From: Microbulbifer aggregans
GTDB taxonomy: Bacteria > Pseudomonadota > Gammaproteobacteria > Pseudomonadales > Cellvibrionaceae
Reading direction: 5' to 3'
Length of the DNA stretch: 64,000 nucleotides
Assembly: GCF_001750105.1 (NCBI RefSeq)
Contig: NZ_CP014143.1
Location: forward strand, 1,540,001-1,604,000
Below are positions 57,753 through 64,000 of this stretch, one piece after another (positions within the stretch are counted from its first letter, which is position 1; each line of letters opens with the position of its first letter). Position numbers and translations under genes: made by a program. Below the pieces are notes generated by a model, which saw nothing but the letters and a program-made list of their open reading frames with translations, was not told where the DNA came from and did no database searches.

Positions 57753-58337
57753 ATGGCCCGGGGAATCAATAAAGTCATCCTGATCGGCAATCTGGGCGCG
57801 GATCCGGAAACCCGCTATATGCCCAGCGGCGGTGCCGTTACCAATGTGAACCTGGCGACGTCCGAAACCTGGAAGGACAAGCAGACCGGTCAGCAGCAGG
57901 AGCGTACCGAGTGGCACCGGGTGGTGTTCTTCAACCGCCTCGCAGAGATTGCCGGCGAGTACTTGCGCAAGGGCAGCAAGGTCTACATCGAGGGCAGCCT
58001 GCGTACCCGCAAGTGGCAGGACAAGCAGTCCGGCCAGGACCGTTACACCACCGAGATTGTCGCCAGCGAGATGCAGATGCTGGACGGTCGTGGTGAGCAG
58101 GGCGGCTACGGCCAGGGCATGGGCGGTTACGACCAGCAGCAAGGCGGTGGCTACGGTCAGCAGCAGGGCGGTGGTTTCCAGCAGGGCGGTCAGTCCTCCG
58201 GCTACGGACAACAGGGCAACGCCGCACCGTCCCCGATGGCTCCGTCCCAAGGCGGTGGCCACTCCGCTAATCAGGGTGGCAACCAGGGCCCTGCGGGTGG
58301 CTTCGATAACAGCTTCGACGACGATATTCCCTTCTAA
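57753..58337 (+). CDS. ssb: Single-stranded DNA-binding protein
   Basis: A protein of 194 residues. An N-terminal OB fold (residues 1-112; [19 protein letters not shown], then [29 protein letters not shown]) precedes a linker rich in Gly, Gln and Tyr with repeated GGGYGQQ-like units. The partner-binding tip is DDDIPF. The linker is low in complexity but typical for Pseudomonas-like SSB. GAGGAGAGG gives a strong ribosome-binding site. A perfect palindrome lies 23 bp before the start. Confidence 0.97.
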   Translation: MARGINKVILIGNLGADPETRYMPSGGAVTNVNLATSETWKDKQTGQQQERTEWHRVVFFNRLAEIAGEYLRKGSKVYIEGSLRTRKWQDKQSGQDRYTTEIVASEMQMLDGRGEQGGYGQGMGGYDQQQGGGYGQQQGGGFQQGGQSSGYGQQGNAAPSPMAPSQGGGHSANQGGNQGPAGGFDNSFDDDIPF

Positions 58338-58352
58338 GGATCTGTCGCGCCA

Positions 58353-59189
58353 GTGCAAATCCATCACACCGGCTATGCGCCGGATTCAGTCGCGGTCATC
58401 GGCTCAGGTGGCAAAGCCGACGGTATGCTGCAGAAGCGACTGCAGCGGGCCGGCTTTCGCGTTCAGCTCCTGAGCCTGGGAGAGCTGGATAAGCTGCGGC
58501 CCGGTGCCATGGTGGTGAACGCGATCTGCCTCGGTGGCAGCGAGGCGATGGACCGGGCACTGGAAACCAGCCGTCGGCTGGCGGCAGAAGACACCGGGCC
58601 ATTGGTGCATATCTCCTCCTACCGGGTGTTTCCGGGAGGGACCCGCAAGCGCTACGACGAGGAGGACGAGCCCGCACCCACTACAGACCAGGGAGAGATG
58701 TGGCTCGCGTGCGAGGAGGCCCTGCGGGACCGGCCCGGGGTGACCATCCTGCGCTTCGGCTGGCTGGTTGATCGCAGTGAACAGGCGCTGCTCGGACGTA
58801 TCCTGAAGGGGATCCTGTCCGGCAAGTCGCTGCAGCTCGATGACTCGAGCAGCGGCAGTCCGGTGACACTGGCAGATCTCTGTCGTGTGGTCGTGGCGGT
58901 CGTGCAGCAGCTGGCGAGTGGTGCGCCTGAATCTGGCGTCTATCACTACGGTGCAGCCGATGCCTGTACTGCCCTCGAATTCGGACGCGAAGTGCTCGAG
59001 CGGGCGCAGTCGTTTTACGACGAGGATTTCGGGGTGGCGCTGGAGCCGGCGCCGGGAGCGGAAAACCGCAGTGCCGTCCTCGCCTCCGAGAAGTTGCGGG
59101 ATGTGTTTGGTATCCAGCAGCGCAGCTGGCGCCAGGGCCTGACCCGCCAGGTGGAATTGTGGCTGGAACGCCTCGGCGGCAGCCAGTAA
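58353..59189 (+). CDS. SDR/RmlD-like protein with degenerate active site
   Basis: A protein of 278 residues of the extended SDR group, closest in layout to dTDP-4-dehydrorhamnose reductase (VHISSYRVFPGGTRKRYDEEDEPAPTT, then ILRFGWLV). The catalytic Tyr-x-x-x-Lys of the family would fall at residues 113-117, but reads Gln-Gly-Glu-Met-Trp. The dinucleotide loop is the loose GSGGKADG. It is therefore probably not an oxidoreductase, perhaps a binding or sensing protein. It starts with GTG 15 bases after ssb; AAGGA lies somewhat far (12 bases). It likely shares the ssb transcript. Confidence 0.75.
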   Translation: MQIHHTGYAPDSVAVIGSGGKADGMLQKRLQRAGFRVQLLSLGELDKLRPGAMVVNAICLGGSEAMDRALETSRRLAAEDTGPLVHISSYRVFPGGTRKRYDEEDEPAPTTDQGEMWLACEEALRDRPGVTILRFGWLVDRSEQALLGRILKGILSGKSLQLDDSSSGSPVTLADLCRVVVAVVQQLASGAPESGVYHYGAADACTALEFGREVLERAQSFYDEDFGVALEPAPGAENRSAVLASEKLRDVFGIQQRSWRQGLTRQVELWLERLGGSQ

Positions 59190-59214
59190 TTCAGCCGGAT
59201 TTACCCCCCCCCAA

Positions 59215-59254
59215 TAAAAAAGGGCGGAACCGATGCCGGTTCCGCCCTTTTTTT
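59215..59254. terminator. Bidirectional terminator between SDR gene and fabB
   Basis: Stem AAAAAAGGGCGGAACCG / CGGTTCCGCCCTTTTTTT (with short ATGC loop). A-runs on one side and T-runs on the other allow it to work for both convergent genes. Confidence 0.95.
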
Positions 59255-59276
59255 GCTCTTCAGCCTGTGACAGGTA

Positions 59277-60500
59277 TCAGACCTTGTCGAATACCAGGCA
59301 GGCGTTGGTGCCACCAAAGCCGAAGCTGTTGGACAGCGCGCGCTGGATTTTCGCGTCGCGCTTTTCAGTCACCAGGTCCATGCCCTCGGCCTCGGCATCG
59401 CGGTTCTCCACGTTTGCGGACGCAGCGATAAAGTCATTCTGCATCATCAGCAGGCTGTAGATCGCCTCCTGAACGCCAGCGGCACCGAGAGAGTGACCGG
59501 TCAGGGATTTGGTGGAGGCGAACGGTGGCACGTTATCGCCGAATACCTCACGCAGGGCGCGGAGTTCTGCCACGTCCCCCACCGGGGTGGAAGTACCGTG
59601 GGTGTTGACGTAATCGACGCCGCCTTCCAGTCCCTTGCCGTCCATGCCTGCCAGCGCCTGCTGCATGCAGCGCACTGCACCCTCGCCGCTGGGAGCTACC
59701 ATGTCATAGCCGTCGGAGGTGGCGCCGTAGCCGGTCAGTTCGGCATAAATGGTCGCCCCACGGGCCTTGGCGTGTTCCATCTCTTCCAGCACCAGGCAGC
59801 CGCCGCCGCCGGCGATCACGAAACCATCGCGGTCTGCGTCATACGGGCGGGAGGCGCGCTCGGGCGTGTCGTTGTATTTGCTCGACAGAGCGCCCATCGC
59901 GTCGAACAGGTGGGTCAGGCTCCAGGCCAGTTCCTCACCGCCGCCGGCAAAAACGATGTCCTGCTTGCCCATCTGGATCAGTTCAGCGCCGTTGCCGATG
60001 CAATGCGCACTGGTGGCACAGGCAGAGGAGATGCTGTAGTTGACTCCCTTGATCTTGAACGGGGTGGCCAGACATGCAGACACCGTGCTACCCATCACCT
60101 GCGGCACACGGAAAGCGCCGACGCGGCGCACGCCTTTCTCCTTGAGGGTCTGGGCGGCATCGATAATGGCGGCGGTGGAGGTTCCACCAGAGCCCATGAC
60201 CAGGCCTGTACGCGGGTTGGAGATGTCACTCTCCTCCAGTCCGGAAGTGCGGATGGCCTCCTGCATGGCGATGTAGGCGTAGGCCGCCGAGTCGCCCATA
60301 AAACGCAGGTGTTTGCGGTCAATATGATCCTTGAAATCGATATCGACAGGGCCCGCAACCTGGCTGCGTAGCCCCAGCTCGCGGTATTCGTCCTGGAAGC
60401 GGATGCCGCTACGGCCCGCTTGCAGGGATGCGGTGACCGCCTCCAGATTCGTGCCAATGCAGGACGTGATGCCCATTCCGGTGATCGCAACCCGACGCAT
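59277..60500 (-). CDS. fabB: Beta-ketoacyl-ACP synthase I
   Basis: A protein of 407 residues, the condensing enzyme needed for unsaturated fatty acids. The catalytic residues are Cys161 ([10 protein letters not shown]), His301 ([11 protein letters not shown]), Lys331 (ASTKSLTG) and His336 (GHSLGAAG). It is downstream of fabA with 77 bp between, the anaerobic unsaturated fatty acid pair as in Pseudomonas. GGAGA lies before the start. Confidence 0.96.
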   Translation of the reverse strand: MRRVAITGMGITSCIGTNLEAVTASLQAGRSGIRFQDEYRELGLRSQVAGPVDIDFKDHIDRKHLRFMGDSAAYAYIAMQEAIRTSGLEESDISNPRTGLVMGSGGTSTAAIIDAAQTLKEKGVRRVGAFRVPQVMGSTVSACLATPFKIKGVNYSISSACATSAHCIGNGAELIQMGKQDIVFAGGGEELAWSLTHLFDAMGALSSKYNDTPERASRPYDADRDGFVIAGGGGCLVLEEMEHAKARGATIYAELTGYGATSDGYDMVAPSGEGAVRCMQQALAGMDGKGLEGGVDYVNTHGTSTPVGDVAELRALREVFGDNVPPFASTKSLTGHSLGAAGVQEAIYSLLMMQNDFIAASANVENRDAEAEGMDLVTEKRDAKIQRALSNSFGFGGTNACLVFDKV

Positions 60501-60577
60501 AGTGGTCTCCGTAAAGCTTGTCGACTGTGGACGTTGTTATTGTGTACTTGGCTCAGTGTCCGTTGGACGACTCGATA

Positions 60578-61102
60578 TTAGAAGTTGTCCGTACGGGTGA
60601 ACAGGCCGACACGCAGGTCCTTGGCCGTGTAGATCTCGCGTCCATCCACAGAGACGGACCCGTCACCGATACCCATCACCAGCTTGCGCTCGACCAGCCG
60701 GCTCATCTGGATATGGTAAGTGACTTTTTTCGCAGTCGGCAAAATTTGTCCGGTGAATTTGACCTCTCCACAGCCGAGGGCGCGGCCACGGCCAGGGTTG
60801 CCCTTCCAGGCCAGGAAGTAGCCGAGCAGCTGCCACATGGCGTCCAGGCCCAGGCAGCCGGGCATGACAGGGTCGCCGGGGAAGTGGCATTCGAAGAACC
60901 ACAGGTCCGGGTGGATATCCAGTTCGGCGATCAGCTCGCCCTTGCCGTAAGCGCCACCGTCTTTTGACACGTGGGTGATGCGGTCAAGCATCAGCATATT
61001 GGGGGCGGGCAGCTGGGCGTTGCCCGGGCCGAACATTTCACCCCGAGAACAGGCCAGCAGTTCTTCACGGGTATAGCTACTTTTCTGAACGAAATTACTC
61101 AT
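60578..61102 (-). CDS. fabA: Beta-hydroxydecanoyl-ACP dehydratase/isomerase
   Basis: A protein of 174 residues that makes and isomerises trans-2-decenoyl-ACP. The active site is His73 ([21 protein letters not shown]) with Asp87. The frame is open to 61141, but ATG 61102 ([16 protein letters not shown]) is the family start and has GAGAAC before it. It forms an operon with fabB. The 258-bp space to the divergent galU probably contains its promoter and possibly a FadR or FabR site, neither of which I could identify. Confidence 0.96.
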   Translation of the reverse strand: MSNFVQKSSYTREELLACSRGEMFGPGNAQLPAPNMLMLDRITHVSKDGGAYGKGELIAELDIHPDLWFFECHFPGDPVMPGCLGLDAMWQLLGYFLAWKGNPGRGRALGCGEVKFTGQILPTAKKVTYHIQMSRLVERKLVMGIGDGSVSVDGREIYTAKDLRVGLFTRTDNF

Positions 61103-61360
61103 TTTGTTCTCGATTTTGGGCGTTTTTGCAAGAGCGGGCATTCTAAGGGTTGGGGATTTATTGTCCAGACAGTCACCGGCCTATTTGTGACTGGCATGGG
61201 GTTTGCTGACTAATTCACAGTGGTTTGCTGCCGCAAATGCCCATGCGGCTTTGGCCTGCCGCGACATGGGCCCTGCCGCTGAACCCGGTAATGAAAATGT
61301 GGTAAGTTTCGGGTCCGGCGCGGGGGAGCGCCATCTATTGATCATGGGGATGCAATAAGA

Positions 61361-62209
61361 ATGCTGAAGAAATGTCTGTTTCCGGTGGCCGGCTATGGCA
61401 CCCGGTTCCTGCCTGCCACCAAAGCCATGCCCAAGGAAATGCTACCGCTAGTGAATAAGCCGCTGGTGCAGTATGGCGTCGAAGAGGCCATCGAGGCCGG
61501 CCTGAGCGAGATTGGCTTTGTGACCGGTCGCGGGAAGCGCGCCATCGAGGACCATTTCGACACCAATTTCGAGCTGGAGCACCAGATTTCCGGTACAGGC
61601 AAGGAGAAGTACCTGGACAGTGTGCGCCGTGTGATCGACAAGGCCAGCTTCTCCTACACCCGCCAGGGTGAAATGCGCGGCCTCGGCGATGCCATCCTGC
61701 AGGGGCAGCGCCTGGTTGGCGATGAGGCATTTGCCGTCGTGCTGGCGGATGACCTCTGCCTCAACGACGGCCTGGGTGTGCTGGGCCAGATGGTGGAGCT
61801 CTACAAGCAGTTCCGCTGCAGCATTGTGGCGGTGGAAGAGGTGCCCCGGGAGCAGATTCACAAGTTCGGCGTCATCGCCGGCAACGAGATCAAGCCCGGC
61901 CTGTGGCAGGTCACCGACATGGTGGAGAAGCCGCCGGCGGAAGAGGCGCCGAGCAATATGGCCATCATCGGCCGCTACATCCTCACCCCGGACATCTTCG
62001 ACCTGATCCGCGAGACCCCGCCGGGCAAGAACGGCGAGGTGCAGATCACCGATGCCCTGCTGGCGCAGGCCCAGCGCGGCTGTGTGCTGGCCTACAACTT
62101 CAAGGGCCGCCGCTTCGATTGCGGCTCCGTGGATGGCTTCATCGAGGCCACCAATTATGTCTACGAGAACGTGTACCTGCCGGAACAGGCAGAGCTCGAG
62201 AATAAGTAA
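61361..62209 (+). CDS. galU: UTP-glucose-1-phosphate uridylyltransferase
   Basis: A protein of 282 residues that makes UDP-glucose. The nucleotide-binding stretch is FPVAGYGTRFLPATKAMPKEMLPL (residues 7-30). The remaining typical parts are DDLCLN, EVPREQIHKFGVIAG, VEKPPAEEAPSNMAIIGRYIL and GRRFDCGSVDGFIEA. It feeds cell-envelope sugar synthesis together with the phosphomutase that follows 13 bp later. Confidence 0.95.
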   Translation: MLKKCLFPVAGYGTRFLPATKAMPKEMLPLVNKPLVQYGVEEAIEAGLSEIGFVTGRGKRAIEDHFDTNFELEHQISGTGKEKYLDSVRRVIDKASFSYTRQGEMRGLGDAILQGQRLVGDEAFAVVLADDLCLNDGLGVLGQMVELYKQFRCSIVAVEEVPREQIHKFGVIAGNEIKPGLWQVTDMVEKPPAEEAPSNMAIIGRYILTPDIFDLIRETPPGKNGEVQITDALLAQAQRGCVLAYNFKGRRFDCGSVDGFIEATNYVYENVYLPEQAELENK

Positions 62210-62222
62210 AGGAAAGAAGTAA

Positions 62223-63572
62223 ATGAGTGCACTGACCTGTTTCAAGGCCTACGACCTGCGCGGCCGCGTCCCCGACGAGCTGAATACCGATGTGGCTTAC
62301 CGGGTGGGCCGCGCCTTTGCCCAGTTTCTTGATGCCCGCCGGGTGGTGGTGGGGCACGATATCCGCCTGACCAGCTCCGAGCTGACCGATGCGCTGGCCA
62401 ACGGCCTGCGCGATGCCGGCGCCGACGTTTACCATATCGGCGAATGCGGCACCGAGGAGGTCTACTTCTCCACATTTCATGGCGATTTCGATGGTGGTAT
62501 CTGTGTGACCGCCAGTCACAACCCCATGGATTACAACGGCATGAAGTTCGTGCGCGCCGGCAGCCGCCCGATCAGTGGCGATACCGGCCTGAAGGATATC
62601 CAGCGGCTGGCGGAGGAAAACGACTTCGCGCCGGTGGAAAGCCGTGGCGAACTCAAGCGCTTTGAGCACCGTGCCGACTTCGTTCAACATCTGCTGGGTT
62701 ATGTGGATCGCGAGCAGCTCAAGCCCCTGAAGCTGGTGGTCAATGCCGGTAATGGCGGCGCCGGCTCCGTAGTGGATGCCCTGGCGCCGCACCTGCCGTT
62801 CGAGTTCGTCCGCGTGCATCACGAGCCGGACGGCAATTTCCCCAACGGTATCCCCAACCCGCTGCTGCCGGAGAATCGTGCTTCCACTGCCCAGGCGGTA
62901 AAGGAAAGTGGCGCTGACTTCGGCATCGCCTGGGATGGCGATTTTGACCGCTGCTTCTTCTTTGATGAAAACGGTGAGTTCATCGAAGGCTACTATGTCG
63001 TCGGCCTGCTGGCCGAGGCATTCCTGCTCAAGCAGCAGGGTGCCAAGATCGTCCACGACCCGCGCCTGACCTGGAACACGGTGGATATCGTCAAGTCGGC
63101 GGGCGGTGAGCCGGTGCAGAGCAAGACCGGACATGCCTTCATCAAGGAGCGCATGCGCAAGGAAGACGCCATCTACGGTGGCGAAATGAGTGCACACCAC
63201 TATTTCCGCGACTTCGCCTACTGCGACAGCGGCATGATTCCGTGGCTGCTGGTAGCCGAGCTGGTCAGCCGCAGCGGCAAGCACCTGTCCGAGCTGGTGG
63301 GCGAGCGCATGGGTGCTTTCCCCTGTTCCGGTGAGATCAACTCCAAGGTGGAAGATCCGGCAGCGCTGCTGAAGGCTGCGGAAGAGAAGTATGCCCCGAG
63401 CGCGGAAAGCGTTGAGCATGTGGATGGACTCAGCGTGGCGTTTGCCGATTGGCGCTTCAATCTGCGCATGTCCAATACCGAGCCGGTGGTGCGCCTGAAC
63501 GTCGAATCCCGCGGCGACGCGGCGCTGATGCAGGAAAAGACGGAAGAGCTGCTGAAATTGATTCGCGGCTGA
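62223..63572 (+). CDS. manB: Phosphomannomutase (CpsG/ManB-type alpha-D-phosphohexomutase)
   Basis: A protein of 449 residues. The phosphoserine is Ser98 in [13 protein letters not shown]. The magnesium loop is DGDFDRCFF (Asp238, 240, 242), the sugar loop [10 protein letters not shown], and the phosphate loop [13 protein letters not shown] near the C-terminus. It resembles E. coli CpsG/ManB, which makes mannose-1-phosphate, but phosphoglucomutase activity cannot be excluded. It lies 13 bp after galU with AAAGGAAAGAAGTAA as ribosome-binding site. The two genes form a small sugar-nucleotide operon. Confidence 0.92.
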   Translation: MSALTCFKAYDLRGRVPDELNTDVAYRVGRAFAQFLDARRVVVGHDIRLTSSELTDALANGLRDAGADVYHIGECGTEEVYFSTFHGDFDGGICVTASHNPMDYNGMKFVRAGSRPISGDTGLKDIQRLAEENDFAPVESRGELKRFEHRADFVQHLLGYVDREQLKPLKLVVNAGNGGAGSVVDALAPHLPFEFVRVHHEPDGNFPNGIPNPLLPENRASTAQAVKESGADFGIAWDGDFDRCFFFDENGEFIEGYYVVGLLAEAFLLKQQGAKIVHDPRLTWNTVDIVKSAGGEPVQSKTGHAFIKERMRKEDAIYGGEMSAHHYFRDFAYCDSGMIPWLLVAELVSRSGKHLSELVGERMGAFPCSGEINSKVEDPAALLKAAEEKYAPSAESVEHVDGLSVAFADWRFNLRMSNTEPVVRLNVESRGDAALMQEKTEELLKLIRG

Positions 63573-63595
63573 TCCGGCACTGCAGTGATGCGACC

Positions 63596-63623
63596 AAGGG
63601 CGAACATTGTGTTCGCCCTTTTT
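63596..63623 (+). terminator. Terminator after manB
   Basis: Stem AAGGGCGAAC / GTTCGCCCTT with an ATTGT loop, followed by TTTCGTTT. Confidence 0.93.
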
Positions 63624-63653
63624 CGTTTAGTGCCTAGCATGGAGTGTAGTGGG

Positions 63654-63716
63654 GGCTCTTTAGCTGGTTAGGCCCTTTCGGGACAAGCCGACAGGGGCCT
63701 TACCGGCTAGCGAGCC
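63654..63716. repeat. Long imperfect hairpin, no gene
   Basis: Arms 63654-63676 and 63693-63716 pair over about twenty positions: GGCTC with GAGCC at the base, then TAGCTGGTTAGGCCCT with AGGGGCCTTACCGGCTA with one mismatch and two G-T pairs. The loop is 16 bases (TTCGGGACAAGCCGAC). There is no T run, and it does not fold as a tRNA. The remaining 284 bases of the window show no gene or recognised motif. Confidence 0.6.
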
Positions 63717-64000
63717 TTCGCGTGATGCCCGGCGGCCTCGTCTGGCCCTTCAATCCACACTTTTCGAGGGAGGTAGTTCTTTCGAAGGCAGGATGGGTGT
63801 GCCCGGTCACATGCCGTAGCCCTCAGTCCGCTTTTTTTGCATAGGAATGGTGGGCAGCGGAGGGGGGCATTGTGGTGAGGGGCTGGAGGGGCCGCTCTTA
63901 CTTGCCAAAAACGGCATTTGATGCGGAGGAAGGCACTGGTGCTGGCAAGTGCCTGACGGACCTTACGCGGATGTTTTTACGGCGTGTCCGGCAGGTGTTT

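Noticed and set aside
63632..63673. Integron attC-like pair (GCCTAGC ... GTTAGGC)
   Set aside because: The GTTRRRY-type core is present, but its partner has a mismatch, the inner pairs expected in attC are missing, and no integrase or cassette genes are nearby.

Overview
The window reads as a chromosomal segment of a gammaproteobacterium, most likely a marine cellvibrional bacterium of the Microbulbifer type. The class is well supported by gene order: birA, then tRNA-Thr/Tyr/Gly/Thr, tuf, tRNA-Trp, secE, nusG, rplKAJL, rpoBC, rpsLG, fusA, tuf, the S10-spc-alpha ribosomal block, uvrA / major facilitator / ssb, and a fabA-fabB pair. This order is close to that of Pseudomonas. The genus is inferred from general protein character only. 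GC content looks to be in the high fifties.

Layout. 1-2620: 3' part of a 23S rRNA gene, 5S rRNA and terminators. 2621-3612: about 1 kb without a gene, carrying a repeat shared with the 5S flank, several DnaA-box-like 9-mers and a heptamer repeat. 3613-5471: a YdhF-type aldo/keto reductase convergent with an unrecognised protein. 5609-11886: six overlapping or abutting genes (exported S33-type hydrolase, two-part ABC exporter, alr, birA, coaX), then a SPOR-domain protein. 12690-14889: five tRNAs and the first tuf. 14987-31821: secE to the second tuf, with an L10 leader, a rplL-rpoB attenuator and both large RNA polymerase subunits. 31934-32410: a YbaK/ProX-like editing protein on the opposite strand, separating the str and S10 operons. 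32598-46715: the full S10-spc-alpha block, including a 38-residue rpmJ. 46853-53322: accessory genes (DUF1315 protein, a membrane-anchored unknown, a pectinacetylesterase-family enzyme, an S45 acylase, an aberrant Nramp homologue). 53402-63572: uvrA, an MFS transporter, ssb, an SDR that appears to have lost its active site, fabB, fabA, galU and a phosphomannomutase. 63573-64000: a terminator and a long imperfect hairpin, no gene.

How it works together. Most of the window is the core of gene expression: ribosomal RNA, 27 large- and small-subunit proteins of the S10-spc-alpha set plus L11, L1, L10, L7/L12, S12 and S7, elongation factors, SecE/SecY and RNA polymerase. The visible promoters are strikingly uniform (TTGACA-like, 17 bp, TAGAAT-like). 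Several classical autoregulatory places can be seen: the L10 leader, the rplL-rpoB attenuator and a hairpin around the rpsM start. No CRISPR array, prophage, insertion sequence or integron was found. The less ordinary material lies in the DnaA-box-like cluster, the hydrolase/ABC/alr/birA/coaX cluster, and the accessory genes at 47-53 kb.
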